From Mesorhizobium sp. (GTDB lineage: Bacteria > Pseudomonadota > Alphaproteobacteria > Rhizobiales > Rhizobiaceae), in the NCBI GenBank assembly GCA_019635735.1, contig JAHBYX010000007.1, positions 186,001-250,000 on the forward strand: a stretch of DNA of 64,000 nucleotides, read 5' to 3'. The position numbers and the translations under genes are program-made. The notes beneath the pieces were generated by a model. It did no database searches and was not told where the DNA came from. It was given only the letters and a program-made list of their open reading frames with translations. Shown piece by piece: positions 34,480 through 43,840 of the stretch (position 1 is its first letter; every line of letters starts with the position of its first letter).

Positions 34480-36129
34480 TTACGTCTTCTCGCGGATCTG
34501 GGTCAGCGTACGCGTGGGCGTTATCGCTTCCGGGTCGAGCTTGACCTCGATGATCGACGGCTTGCCACTCGCCCTTGCGCGCTCGAAGGCGGGGGCGAAC
34601 TCGGCGGTGGTTTCCACCGTCTCGCCATGACCGCCATAGGCACGGGCAAGCGCCGCGAAGTCGGGGTTCTTCAGCGTCGTGCCCGAGACGCGGCCCGGAT
34701 ATTCGCGCTCCTGGTGCATGCGGATCGTGCCGTAGATGCCGTTGTTGAGGATGACGACGATGACGTTGGCGCCGTATTGGATCGCGGTCGCGAACTCTTG
34801 GCCGTTCATCAGGAAATCGCCGTCGCCGGCCCAGACGATCACCTCGCGGTCGGGGTTCATCAGCTTGGCGGCCACGCCGCCGGGCACGCCGTAGCCCATC
34901 GAGCCGGAAGTCGGCGCCGCCTGCGAATTGAAGCGGCGGAAGCGGTGGTAGCGGTGGACCCAGGTGGCGAAGTTGCCGGCGCCGTTGGCGATGATCACAT
35001 CCTCAGGCAGGTTCTCCTCCAGCCAGGCCATGATCGGTCCCATCTTCACCGCGCCGGGGCCTTCGGCCGGGGGCGTCGACCAGGAGAGGTAGTCCTCATG
35101 CATCTGAGCGGTGCGGTTCGCCCAGGCGGGCGTGGCCTTGGGCGCCGTCGCCGCGAAGGCGTGCGCGAAGGCGGCGGGCGTGGCGTTGATCGCCACCGTG
35201 GGCCGGTAGACGCGCCCAAGCTCGTTCGGATCGGGATAGACGTGGACCAGCTTCTGGTCGGGGTAGGGGCTCTTCAGGAGCGTGTAGTCCGACGAGGGCA
35301 TCTCGCCGAAGCGGCAGCCGACCAGCAGGATCAGGTCGGACTTCTTGATATAGTCGCCGACCTTCGGATTGACGCCGATGCCGATGTCGCCCGCATAGGA
35401 GGAATGAAGCTGATCGCAAAGCGCCTGGCGGCGGAACGAGCAGCCGACCGGCAGATTCCAGCGTTCCAGCGCGCCGCACATTGCCTTGACGGCCTCCGGT
35501 GTCCAGCGCGTGCCCCCGAGGATGACGAAGGGACGTTCTGCCTTTTCCAGGAGGGCGATGGTAGCGGCGATTTCTGCTTCGCCGGGTGCGCTTTCGACGG
35601 GCACGAAGGGAAGCGGTGAGGGGGCCTCGACCTCGTCGGTCAGCATATCTTCCGGCAGGGCGACAACGACCGGGCCGGGGCGGCCGGAGGTCGCGACCGC
35701 GAAGGCGCGCGTGACGAGTTCGGGAATCCGGCGGGCGTCGTCGATCTCGACCACCCACTTCGCCATCGAGCCGAAGAAGGCGCGGTAGTCGACCTCCTGG
35801 AACGCCTCGCGCTCCATATTGCCGCGCGCGACCTGTCCGACGAACATGATGACCGGGTTCGAGTCCTGCCGGGCGATGTGTATGCCGGCCGATGCGTTGG
35901 TGGCGCCGGGTCCGCGGGTGACGAAGCAGATGCCGGGCCGGCCGGTGAGGCGGCCCTCGCAATCGGCCATCATCGCGGCGCCGCCTTCCTGGCGGCAGAC
36001 GATGTTCGCGATCTTCGAATCGTGCAGCGCGTCGAGTACGGCGAGGTAGCTTTCGCCCGGCACCGAATAAATGCGCTCGACGCCGTTGGCCTCGAGACAG
36101 TCGACGATGAGCTGTCCGCCGGTTCTCAT
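34480..36129 (-). CDS. Thiamine pyrophosphate-dependent enzyme (acetolactate synthase-like)
   Basis: A 549-residue TPP enzyme with the three-domain plan. The cofactor-activating Glu is E48 in CRQEGGAAMM, the central domain includes FVILGGTRW, and the diphosphate motif GDGDFLMNGQEFATAIQYGANVIVVILNN lies at about 434. GRPGPVVVALPEDML is typical of the IlvB-like group. Key oxalyl-CoA decarboxylase features are not evident. It overlaps the upstream CoA-transferase gene by 4 bp, so the two probably serve one pathway, perhaps C-C lyase or decarboxylase action on an acyl-CoA or 2-oxo acid. The substrate is unknown. Confidence 0.85.
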   Translation of the reverse strand: MRTGGQLIVDCLEANGVERIYSVPGESYLAVLDALHDSKIANIVCRQEGGAAMMADCEGRLTGRPGICFVTRGPGATNASAGIHIARQDSNPVIMFVGQVARGNMEREAFQEVDYRAFFGSMAKWVVEIDDARRIPELVTRAFAVATSGRPGPVVVALPEDMLTDEVEAPSPLPFVPVESAPGEAEIAATIALLEKAERPFVILGGTRWTPEAVKAMCGALERWNLPVGCSFRRQALCDQLHSSYAGDIGIGVNPKVGDYIKKSDLILLVGCRFGEMPSSDYTLLKSPYPDQKLVHVYPDPNELGRVYRPTVAINATPAAFAHAFAATAPKATPAWANRTAQMHEDYLSWSTPPAEGPGAVKMGPIMAWLEENLPEDVIIANGAGNFATWVHRYHRFRRFNSQAAPTSGSMGYGVPGGVAAKLMNPDREVIVWAGDGDFLMNGQEFATAIQYGANVIVVILNNGIYGTIRMHQEREYPGRVSGTTLKNPDFAALARAYGGHGETVETTAEFAPAFERARASGKPSIIEVKLDPEAITPTRTLTQIREKT

Positions 36130-37298
36130 GATTTCGTCTCCAGTTCGGCGAGGATTTCGGCCGTATGTTCGCCAAGCCGCGGCGAGGGGTGGTCGTAGAG
36201 GATCGGCGTTGCCGAGAAGATCATCGGCGCGCGCACGGAGGGCAGCGTCTCGCCGTGGCCGTCGGCGAGGTCCATACGCATGCCGCGTGCGATCGTCTGC
36301 GGGTCCGCAAAGCTTTCCGCGATGTTGTTGATCGGACTCGCCGGCACCGCCGCCGCGTCGAGCTTCGGCAGCAGGTCGGCGCGCGTCCAGGAGGCGAGCG
36401 CAGCGATCAGCTTTTCGCGCAGGCGGGCGCGGTTGACGACGCGCGCCGGGTTGGTGGCGAAGTCCGGGTCGGCAGGGAGGTCGACGAGGCCGACGACCTT
36501 GCAGAAACGCTGGAACTGGCCGTCATTGCCGGCGGCGAGGATGAAATGGCCGTCGGCGACGGGCAGAACCTCGTAGGGCGCGATGTTCATATGGGCGTTG
36601 CCCATCTGGACCGGCGCGGTGCCGGAGACGAGATAGTTGAGGTTCTGGTTGCCGAGCACCGAGATCTGCGTGTCGTAGAGCGCCATGTCGATGTGCTGGC
36701 CTTCGCCGGTGGCCTCGGCATGGCGAAGTGCGGCCTGAATGGCGATCACCGAATAGAGGCCGGTGAAGATGTCGGAGATGGCGACGCCGGCCTTCTGCGG
36801 CTCGCGGCCCGGCTCGCCGGTGATCGACATCATGCCGGACATTCCTTGGATGATGAAGTCGTAGCCCGCGCGCGGCGCATAGGGGCCGGTCTGGCCGAAG
36901 CCGGTGATCGAGCAATAGACGAGGCGCGGGTTGAGCGCCTTCACGCTGTCGTAGTCGAAGCCGTATTTCTTCAGGCCGCCGACCTTGAAGTTCTCGATCA
37001 GAACGTCGGCGCCGGCGATCAGCTTGCGCAGCGTCTCGGCGCCGTCAGCCGTGGTGAAGTCGATGGCGATGGAGCGCTTGCCGCGATTTGTCGAGTGGTA
37101 GTAGGCCGCCGAGAGATTGGTGCCGTCCTTCGCCATGACGAAAGGAGGTCCCCATTTGCGCGTGTCGTCGCCCCCGTCGGGATTCTCCACCTTGATCACG
37201 TCGGCGCCGAGATCGGCCAGCACCTGACCCGCCCACGGGCCGGCGAGGATGCGGGCGAGTTCGATGACGCGGATGCCGGCAAGGGGAGGGTTCGACAT
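36126..37298 (-). CDS. CaiB/BaiF class III CoA-transferase
   Basis: A 390-residue family III CoA-transferase, cytoplasmic. It starts PLAGIRVIELARILAGPWAGQ and has GADVIKVENPDGGD; the presumed catalytic Asp is D176 in GVAISDIFTG, by alignment with Asp169 of formyl-CoA transferase. The family swaps CoA between organic acids (oxalate/formate, carnitine, succinate/mesaconate and others). It is upstream of, and overlaps, the TPP enzyme. Specificity cannot be read from the sequence. Confidence 0.9.
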   Translation of the reverse strand: MSNPPLAGIRVIELARILAGPWAGQVLADLGADVIKVENPDGGDDTRKWGPPFVMAKDGTNLSAAYYHSTNRGKRSIAIDFTTADGAETLRKLIAGADVLIENFKVGGLKKYGFDYDSVKALNPRLVYCSITGFGQTGPYAPRAGYDFIIQGMSGMMSITGEPGREPQKAGVAISDIFTGLYSVIAIQAALRHAEATGEGQHIDMALYDTQISVLGNQNLNYLVSGTAPVQMGNAHMNIAPYEVLPVADGHFILAAGNDGQFQRFCKVVGLVDLPADPDFATNPARVVNRARLREKLIAALASWTRADLLPKLDAAAVPASPINNIAESFADPQTIARGMRMDLADGHGETLPSVRAPMIFSATPILYDHPSPRLGEHTAEILAELETKS

Positions 37299-37402
37299 GG
37301 AGGGACTCCGGTTGCCCGGTGACTAGCAGAGGTGGCGAAGCCTTGTCACGAGCTTGCCTTGGGCCAGAACCAAGCGTCGTCCGGTGCTGCCCAGCAGTCG
37401 AC

Positions 37403-38329
37403 CTAGGTGAGACGGTCGAGCCACGCTCCGAAATCCGCCATCACCGTATCGCGATTGACCTCGTTCAGGCTCTCGTGGCGGGTGTCGGTCAGGTGGCTCG
37501 CCTGGATGTCCCGGAAACCCATGCGCTGGAGGCGCTCGGCGAGGTGCATGACGGCCTTGCCGCCATCGGTGGCCGGGTCTTTCTCGCCGCCGACCAGGTT
37601 GAATGGCAGATCGCGGCGTATGGCGGCGAGGTTGCGGTCGTCGGCGCCGGCGAAGATGAGGTCGAAAACGTCGCGCCACATCGACACCGACGCGTCCCAG
37701 CCGCAGAGCGGGTCGGCGACATATCTGTCGACCTCGCCGGGGTCGCGCGACAGCCAGTCGAATTCGGTGCGGCGGTCGGCAACCTGCTTCGCCCAGGCCT
37801 GGAAGGTGAGCTTGGGCAGGATGCGCGAGGGCACGTCCGAGCCGAGGCGGAAGCGCTCGAAGGCGAGGATGCCCTGGGCCACGCGACCGAGCGCGCCGGC
37901 GGAGAAGTTGGCATTCCAGATCGCGGCGGCGCGGATCCGATCCGAGTGCTTCAGCACATAATTCAAACCCGAGAGGCCGCCCATGGAATGGCCGAAGAGG
38001 ACGACCGGCAAGTCCGGATGATCGGCGGCGATGCGGTCATGGACGGCGTCGATGTCGGCGACGACCTTGGCCGCGCCGGCCTGCTTCGCGAAGACGCGCG
38101 GCGGGGCATCGGGAGCGGTGGTGCTGCCATGACCGCGATGGTCATGCGCGTAGACGTGGAAGCCGCGGGCCGACAGGAAGTCGGCGAAGCGGGCATAGCG
38201 GGCGGCGTGCTCCGCCAGGCCGTGATTGATCTGGACCACGCCGCGCGGCGCGCCCTCGGCGTTGCGGACATAGGTATTGAGGCTCGCTCCCGTGGGCGAG
38301 GCAATCCTGATCTGGCTGTCGAATGGCAA
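37403..38329 (-). CDS. Alpha/beta hydrolase (monoacylglycerol lipase/lysophospholipase type)
   Basis: A 308-residue serine hydrolase. QINHGLAEHAARYARFADFL and YAHDHRGHG mark the lysophospholipase-like group, the nucleophile elbow is GHSMGG (Ser near 119), and an ARHE...LNE region follows late in the chain with the His. Probably cytoplasmic, no signal peptide. It lies 105 bp before the CoA-transferase and divergent from an ABC importer. It is not a PcaD by its motifs. Confidence 0.87.
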   Translation of the reverse strand: MPFDSQIRIASPTGASLNTYVRNAEGAPRGVVQINHGLAEHAARYARFADFLSARGFHVYAHDHRGHGSTTAPDAPPRVFAKQAGAAKVVADIDAVHDRIAADHPDLPVVLFGHSMGGLSGLNYVLKHSDRIRAAAIWNANFSAGALGRVAQGILAFERFRLGSDVPSRILPKLTFQAWAKQVADRRTEFDWLSRDPGEVDRYVADPLCGWDASVSMWRDVFDLIFAGADDRNLAAIRRDLPFNLVGGEKDPATDGGKAVMHLAERLQRMGFRDIQASHLTDTRHESLNEVNRDTVMADFGAWLDRLT

Positions 38330-38528
38330 GCTGTCCTCCCCCTGGCCTCAGGCGGCGAGTTCGCTCTTCGCGACGATGTTCGTCAAGGGCCACATGCCGC
38401 GGGTTCCGTTGTGTGCCGCTGATTTAGTCAGAATGCCGCACTGCCAAATGTCTGTGCAGATTCGGCCTTGCCAACAGCCAGGGACGCCTGTTTGATGATG
38501 TCCTGACCATCACAGGGAGTGCTGAAAC

Positions 38529-39554
38529 ATGATCACACGCAGAGCGTTTTCGCTCGCAGCCGGCGCTCTTGCCGGTGCGGTGGCGTTTGCCGCGCCGGTC
38601 CGGGCCGAGACCGACATCAAGTTCACGCTGGATTGGAAGTTCGAAGGTCCGGCGGCCGGCTTCTTCCTTGCGATGGACAAGGGCTACTTCAAGGAAGCGG
38701 GGCTGAACGTCACCATCGACACCGGCAACGGCTCTGTCGAGGCGATCCCGCGCGTGGCGACGGGCGCCTACCAGATGGGCTTCGGCGACATCAATTCGCT
38801 GATCAAGTTCCTCGATACCGACCCGACACAGAAGATCAAGGCGGTCATGGTCGTCTATGAACGCCCGCCGTTCTCGATCATCGGCCGCAAGAGCCTCGGC
38901 ATCACCGAGGATCCGAAGTCGGTCGAGGGCCATAAGCTCGGTGCTCCGCCGCCGGACGGCGCTTTCGCCCAGTGGCCGGCCTTCGTGCAGGCGGCCGGCA
39001 TCGATGCGTCCAAGGTGACGATCGAGAGCGTCGGCTTCCCGGTGCGCGAGCCGATGCTGGCGCAGGGCCAGGTCGACGGCATATTCGGCTTCGCCTTCTC
39101 CTCGGTGCTGAACCTGAAGGCGCAGGGCGTGGCGGCGGACGACATCTCGATGATCCTGATGGCCGAACACGGGCTCGACCTCTACGGCAACTCGATCCTG
39201 GTCAACACCGACTTCGCGGCGGCGAATCCGGACGCGGTGAAGGGCTTCCTCAAGGCGCTCGCCAAGGGCTTCGCCGACGCGGTCGCCGATCCGGAAGCCG
39301 GCGTCGCCGCCGTCATGGCGCGCAACGAGGTGCTGAAGAAGGACATCGAGATAGAGCGGCTCAAGATGGCCAACGACCTGAACATCAAGACGCCCTACGT
39401 GGTCGAGAACGGCTTTGGCGGGCTGGACATGGCGAAGCTCACCAAGTCGATCGAATACCTGACCGTGTCGATGAAGCTCGCCGGCAACGTCAAGGCGGAG
39501 CAGATCTTCGACGCCTCGTACCTGCCGCCGAAGGAAGAGCGGATGCTGCCGTAA
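38529..39554 (+). CDS. NitT/TauT-type ABC transporter substrate-binding protein
   Basis: A 341-residue periplasmic protein. The N-terminus ITRRAFSLAAGALAG has a twin-arginine-like start, then a cleavage site after APVRA. IKFTLDWKFEGPAAGFFLAMDKGYFKEAGL is the NMT1/SsuA-family opening. ATPase and permease genes follow on the same strand. It belongs to the same broad family as the binding protein at 27568 but its neighbours differ; here CoA-transferase and hydrolase genes adjoin. The substrate is unknown. Confidence 0.9.
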   Translation: MITRRAFSLAAGALAGAVAFAAPVRAETDIKFTLDWKFEGPAAGFFLAMDKGYFKEAGLNVTIDTGNGSVEAIPRVATGAYQMGFGDINSLIKFLDTDPTQKIKAVMVVYERPPFSIIGRKSLGITEDPKSVEGHKLGAPPPDGAFAQWPAFVQAAGIDASKVTIESVGFPVREPMLAQGQVDGIFGFAFSSVLNLKAQGVAADDISMILMAEHGLDLYGNSILVNTDFAAANPDAVKGFLKALAKGFADAVADPEAGVAAVMARNEVLKKDIEIERLKMANDLNIKTPYVVENGFGGLDMAKLTKSIEYLTVSMKLAGNVKAEQIFDASYLPPKEERMLP

Positions 39555-39639
39555 GGCAGTTGGTCGTTATGCGCCGGTCGATGGTCGAACGGACCTCGAC
39601 CGGCGCGTTCCAGCTCACGAACCACGGCCGACCGGATAC

Positions 39640-40431
39640 ATGGCATACCCTCTCGTGACCATTTCGAACGTCGACATGCGCTACGGCGGCGCGGAGGGCA
39701 TACTTGCCGTCAAGGACCTGACGCTCTCCGTCGCCAAGGGCGAGTTCGCCGCGGTGGTCGGACCGTCGGGCTGCGGCAAGTCCACGCTGATGAAGCTTGT
39801 GACCGGGCTGCACATTCCGCAGTCCGGCGTGGTCATGGTCGCCGGCGAGCGGGTTACCAGGCCCGTTTCGATCGTCGGCATGGCGTTCCAGAACCCGACG
39901 ATGCTGCCGTGGCGGACCACGCTCGACAACATCCTCCTGCCGTTGGAGATCGTCGAGAGGCACCGCAAGCGATTGCGTGCCAACAAGGCCGAATATGTCG
40001 CCAAGGCGGAGAAGCTGCTGGAGACCGTCGGACTCAAAGGTTTCGGTTCGAAGTTCCCCTGGCAGCTGTCCGGCGGCATGCAACAGCGCGCCAATCTCTG
40101 CCGCGCGCTGATCCACGAGCCGGACCTGCTGATGCTGGACGAGCCGTTCGGCGCCCTCGATTCGTTCACCCGCGAGGAATTGTGGTGCGTGATCCGCGAC
40201 CTGCACGCTGCCCAGGGCGTGACGATCGTGCTCGTGACGCACGATCTGCGCGAAGCGGCGTTCCTCGCCGACAAGGTCTTCGTCATGAGCTCGCGTCCCG
40301 GCCGCATCCTGCAGGAGCGGCGGGTGCCGTTCGAGCGGCCGCGCGATCTCGACATCCTCTACAAGCCGGAGTTCAACGACCTCGTGCACGAGTTGCGCGG
40401 GGCGATCGCCGAAGCGAGGATCGCCGTATGA
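39640..40431 (+). CDS. NitT/TauT-type ABC transporter ATP-binding protein
   Basis: A 263-residue ATPase with Walker A GPSGCGKST near 43-51, the Q-loop FQNPTMLPWRT, signature LSGGMQQRANLCRAL, Walker B LLMLDEP and the H-loop VLVTHDLREAAF. It follows the binding-protein gene by 85 bp and overlaps the permease gene by 4 bp (ATGA). It is the energy subunit of the importer encoded at 38529-41210. Confidence 0.93.
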   Translation: MAYPLVTISNVDMRYGGAEGILAVKDLTLSVAKGEFAAVVGPSGCGKSTLMKLVTGLHIPQSGVVMVAGERVTRPVSIVGMAFQNPTMLPWRTTLDNILLPLEIVERHRKRLRANKAEYVAKAEKLLETVGLKGFGSKFPWQLSGGMQQRANLCRALIHEPDLLMLDEPFGALDSFTREELWCVIRDLHAAQGVTIVLVTHDLREAAFLADKVFVMSSRPGRILQERRVPFERPRDLDILYKPEFNDLVHELRGAIAEARIAV

Positions 40432-41210
40432 GCGCGGGAACGGGAAGGGGCTTCAACTGGCTCAACGCGGCGCCATGGGTCTACACGATCGGCCTCTTCG
40501 TGATCTGGGAGGTTTCGGTCCGCGCCTTCGGCATCGCGCAATACATACTGCCGGCGCCGAGTGTCATCCTCAACGCCATCGTCGAATTCTGGCCGGCGAT
40601 CTGGAAGAATTCGCTGCAAACGCTCTACACCACGACGGTCGGCTTCCTGCTCGCCGTCGTCGGCGGACTGGCGCTGGGCCTTCTCGTCGGCTGGTCGAAA
40701 ACGATCTATGCCGGGCTCTATCCGATCATGGTCGGGTTCAACGCGATCCCGAAGGTCGCGATCGTGCCGATCCTCGTCATCTGGTTCGGCATCGGCACGA
40801 TCCCGGCGGTGCTGACCGCCTTCCTGATCTCCTTCTTTCCGATCGTGGTGAACGTTGCGACCGGCCTCGCCACGATCGAGCCGGAGACGGAAGACGTGCT
40901 GAGGGCGCTGGGGGCGAAGAAGATGGACATCATGCTGAAAGTCGGCATCCCGCGCTCGATGCCCTATTTCTTCGGCTCGCTGAAGGTGGCGATCACGCTC
41001 GCCTTCGTCGGCTCGGTCGTGTCGGAGACGGTGGCGTCCAACACCGGACTAGGTCAGATGATGTCGGCGGCGCAGTCGCAGTTCAACGTGCCGCTGGTCT
41101 TTGCCGGCCTCATCATGCTCGCGGTCGAGGGCATCGCCATGTATGCGCTGATGGCGTGGATCGAGCGGCGCACCACCGGCTGGGCGCATCGCGGCCAGAT
41201 GGCGCAGTAG
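40428..41210 (+). CDS. NitT/TauT-type ABC transporter permease
   Basis: A 260-residue permease of normal family length with about six spans and the EAA loop RALGAKKMDIMLKVGIPRSMP. The ATG at 40428 overlaps the ATPase stop. As the only permease in this operon it should act as a homodimer, unlike the two-permease system at 25553-27546. It is convergent with the GGDEF gene 7 bp away. Confidence 0.92.
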   Translation: MSAGTGRGFNWLNAAPWVYTIGLFVIWEVSVRAFGIAQYILPAPSVILNAIVEFWPAIWKNSLQTLYTTTVGFLLAVVGGLALGLLVGWSKTIYAGLYPIMVGFNAIPKVAIVPILVIWFGIGTIPAVLTAFLISFFPIVVNVATGLATIEPETEDVLRALGAKKMDIMLKVGIPRSMPYFFGSLKVAITLAFVGSVVSETVASNTGLGQMMSAAQSQFNVPLVFAGLIMLAVEGIAMYALMAWIERRTTGWAHRGQMAQ

Positions 41211-41217
41211 CCTCGAT

Positions 41218-42492
41218 TCACACGGCGATCCCGGCATCTGCCGGCCAAGAGTCGGCGGCGCTTTCGCCGACCACACGGTTGCGGCCGCCGTCCTTCGCCA
41301 GATAGAGCCGCTTGTCCGCCAGCGCGAAGAGCTGTTCGAGACTTCTCACCGAGGGGCCGGTCGTCGCGACACCGACGCTGACGGTGCAGCGGGGCGCGTC
41401 TCCGCCGTCGCCGAGGCCGATCACCTGCCGGATCGTCTCGCCGAGCAGCCGACCGAGAGCATGCGGATGCGAACAGAGGACGGCGAATTCCTCGCCGCCG
41501 ATGCGGAAGACTGTATCTGTCGGGCCGACCTCGCCCAAAAGCCGCGCGGCGATCGACACCAGTACCCTGTCGCCTTCGGCATGGCCGTATCGATCGTTGA
41601 TCGATTTGAAATGGTCGACGTCGATGATGAGCAGGGTCAGCGGCCGGCCCGTGCGCAGGCTCGCCGCCACGCCTCGCTCGCCGATCTCGTTGAAGCGGCC
41701 CCGATGCATCAACCCGGTGAGCGCGTCGCGGCCGGCCTGTTCGACCAACTCGTGGTAGCGCTCGCGGTAGGTCAGCGCCTCGAAGACGTCGGAAATGCCG
41801 CGCGGCACCGGCAATGCGCTGCGCTCGAACCAGCGCAGATAGGCCACGAGCATGGTGCTGAAGACGAGCGCCGCGGCCATCTTCCCCGCCCAGCCGCCCA
41901 CGAAGGCCGACAGCGGCGCGCCGGTGACGATATGCAGGACCGTGAAGAAGCCGATCTGGTCGAAGGTCAGGATCGTCGCCACCGAGACGAGGATCCTCAA
42001 GTACAGGCTTGTGCGCAGGACACGGCCCAGAGCCTCGTAGAGAAGGATGATCAGGATCGCGTCGACGAACAGCAGCGCGGTGCCCCAGGCCATCAGCCAG
42101 CCCATGTCGTCGATGAACGACATGTCGGGCAAGGCTCCGCTCGGCAGCGGCTCGACGTCGTGGAAGCGGAGCACGCCGACCAGCGCAAGCGTCAGCAGAT
42201 TGCCGACGAGCAGGCCGTAGATCGGCTGGCGCACGGTGGCCGCGTCTTCCTTGACGTAGAGGAGAAGGAGCATGACCAGCTTGCCGGAAAACAGCACCGT
42301 CGAGCCAGGCGAGAGAATGCCGAGGGGTGCCGCGACATAAAAGACGCTGGCGAGATAGGTCTCCAGAAAATGCAGGCCCGCAAGCGCGGTCATGAACACG
42401 CCGATGCCGATACGGTGACGCAGCGCGAACAGGGTGGCCATCAGCCCAAAATAGCCGACAGCCTCGACAAGGAGCAGGAATGCGTTGGTCAA
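41218..42492 (-). CDS. Membrane-anchored diguanylate cyclase (GGDEF)
   Basis: A 424-residue protein. The first 220 residues are an integral membrane sensor with about seven hydrophobic helices that I do not assign to a named domain. A linker follows, then a GGDEF domain starting at DALTGLMHRGRF. The active-site motif is GGEEF at 332-336, a functional variant, so c-di-GMP synthesis is expected. No RxxD inhibitory site is visible just before it. There is no EAL domain. It is monocistronic and convergent with the ABC permease gene. Confidence 0.9.
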   Translation of the reverse strand: MTNAFLLLVEAVGYFGLMATLFALRHRIGIGVFMTALAGLHFLETYLASVFYVAAPLGILSPGSTVLFSGKLVMLLLLYVKEDAATVRQPIYGLLVGNLLTLALVGVLRFHDVEPLPSGALPDMSFIDDMGWLMAWGTALLFVDAILIILLYEALGRVLRTSLYLRILVSVATILTFDQIGFFTVLHIVTGAPLSAFVGGWAGKMAAALVFSTMLVAYLRWFERSALPVPRGISDVFEALTYRERYHELVEQAGRDALTGLMHRGRFNEIGERGVAASLRTGRPLTLLIIDVDHFKSINDRYGHAEGDRVLVSIAARLLGEVGPTDTVFRIGGEEFAVLCSHPHALGRLLGETIRQVIGLGDGGDAPRCTVSVGVATTGPSVRSLEQLFALADKRLYLAKDGGRNRVVGESAADSWPADAGIAV

Positions 42493-42591
42493 GCCCTCAA
42501 TCCGACTGCGCGATAATCACGGCCAATTGCCGATCCTCTATAGTGGCCAACCGGTTAATCCGGCCTTTCGATCGGCGCTCTCGGCGAAGAA

Positions 42592-43260
42592 TCAGGATCC
42601 GGCCTTTGGAGGGAGCGGAACCAGGCCGGGGAGGCGCGCCACGAGTGCGCGGTCGCCCTCCACGGCGAGAAGGTCGATCGGCGCGCCGCCATAGACAAAG
42701 GCGCCGAGAGCAGCCGGCTCGGCTGAGATATACGCATCGGCGCGAGCGTCGGGTTCCGCCTTTTCGACACCGATGGCGCCGCCGGCGATCTCCAAACGGA
42801 ACGAGTATTCCCCCAGGCGGATGACGAAGGTCGCGGTCAAGTCGCCGGCGCGGTCGGCCGAGTACATGGATTTGAACGACAACATCAAGGCGGTCGGACT
42901 GATCGGCAACGTCGGATCGTGGAGGGGAGAGCGCGTCGCCCAGCGGCCAAGCGCCAGGAGCATCGGCTCGAGTTCATAGCCCCAGGATGTCAGCTCGTAT
43001 ACCTGCGCGGAGGCCGGCGGGGGGAGTCTTCGCCGCTGCAGGATACCCGATTCCTCGAGCCCTTCGAGTCGCTGGGTGAGCACGTTGGCGCTGAGACCCG
43101 GCAGATCGGCGCGCAGTTCGCCGAATCTTTTCGGCCCGAAAAGAAGCTCGCGGACCACGAGCGCCGCCCACCGTTCGCCGATCAGGTCCATGGCATGCGC
43201 GGTGCCGCAGGCGTCGTCGTAGTGGCGTTTTCGCTGTTCAGTTACTTTTTCTAACTTCAT
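42592..43260 (-). CDS. HxlR-family regulator with C-terminal SCP2-like domain
   Basis: A 222-residue protein. The N-terminal HxlR winged helix (about 10-105) has CGTAHAMDLIGERWAALVVRE and FGELRADLPGLSANVLTQRL. The second half (about 120-215) looks like an SCP2 sterol-carrier-like fold (SADRAGDLTATFVIRLGEYSF and DAYISAEPAALGAFVYG), which may bind a lipophilic ligand. It is divergent from a VOC-family gene, with a small inverted repeat between them, so it probably controls that gene. Confidence 0.87.
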   Translation of the reverse strand: MKLEKVTEQRKRHYDDACGTAHAMDLIGERWAALVVRELLFGPKRFGELRADLPGLSANVLTQRLEGLEESGILQRRRLPPPASAQVYELTSWGYELEPMLLALGRWATRSPLHDPTLPISPTALMLSFKSMYSADRAGDLTATFVIRLGEYSFRLEIAGGAIGVEKAEPDARADAYISAEPAALGAFVYGGAPIDLLAVEGDRALVARLPGLVPLPPKAGS

Positions 43261-43276
43261 GGTTGCTATTTGTAAC
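43261..43276. promoter_or_regulatory. Candidate HxlR operator in the HxlR/VOC gap
   Basis: GGTTGCTATTTGTAAC contains imperfect arms GTTGC and GTAAC five bases apart. A GTTAC word also occurs inside the HxlR coding start near 43239. It lies directly upstream of the HxlR ATG and 45 bp before the VOC gene. Short and imperfect, so low confidence. Confidence 0.35.
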
Positions 43277-43321
43277 TCAATTCGCTAGACAGCGCAAGAT
43301 CGCCAACGAGAGGAGCATCCA

Positions 43322-43747
43322 ATGCAGCGCATGATCTTCGTCAACCTGCCTGTCACCGACATCGAGGCGTCCACCGCGTTCTACGAGAGGATCGGGGCCA
43401 CGAAGAATCCCCAGTTCTCCAGTGAGGACACCTCCTGCATGGTCGTGTCGGAGACGATCTTCGTCATGATCATGACCCACCAGCGGTTCAGGGATTTCAG
43501 CCCGAAGGCGATCCCAGATGCGCATAGAAGCGCGCAGGTGCTGCTTTGTCTTTCGGCGGAGAGCCGCGAGGCGGTGGACGCGACGGTCGCAAGCGCTGAA
43601 ACCGGCGGCAAGGCCGATCCGTGCCCGAAGCAAGACTACGGCTTCATGTACGGCCGGAGCTTCGAGGATCCGGACGGCCATATCTGGGAAGTGATGTGGA
43701 TGGATCCCGCAGCGTTGACAGGCAGCGCAACGGCCGAAGCGGCCTGA
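43322..43747 (+). CDS. VOC-family (glyoxalase/dioxygenase fold) protein
   Basis: A 141-residue protein starting MQRMIFVNLPVTDIEASTAFYERIG, the usual first repeat of the vicinal-oxygen-chelate fold. It ends YGFMYGRSFEDPDGHIWEVMWMD, where D/H/E residues could bind metal. Such proteins include glyoxalases and antibiotic-binding proteins; this subgroup has no assigned reaction. GAGAGGAG precedes the ATG. Divergent HxlR suggests induction by a small toxic compound. Confidence 0.87.
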   Translation: MQRMIFVNLPVTDIEASTAFYERIGATKNPQFSSEDTSCMVVSETIFVMIMTHQRFRDFSPKAIPDAHRSAQVLLCLSAESREAVDATVASAETGGKADPCPKQDYGFMYGRSFEDPDGHIWEVMWMDPAALTGSATAEAA

Positions 43748-43840
43748 CGCGGGGCGGTCCCCGGGGCACTCGACACAGCCGGCTCACAGCGTCGGCGTGT
43801 TCGGCACAAAGAATGAATGCAGCATCCGACGGGGAACGGT

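Noticed and set aside
34480..36129. TPP enzyme as oxalyl-CoA decarboxylase with the CoA-transferase as formyl-CoA transferase
   Set aside because: The diphosphate-motif region (AGDGDFLMNGQEF) and GRPGPVVVALPEDML resemble IlvB-like proteins and lack the oxalyl-CoA decarboxylase pattern, so a general TPP-enzyme call is safer.
37403..38329. Alpha/beta hydrolase as the missing PcaD
   Set aside because: Motifs fit the lysophospholipase/monoacylglycerol lipase group, and it lies beyond the CoA-transferase and not in the pca operon.
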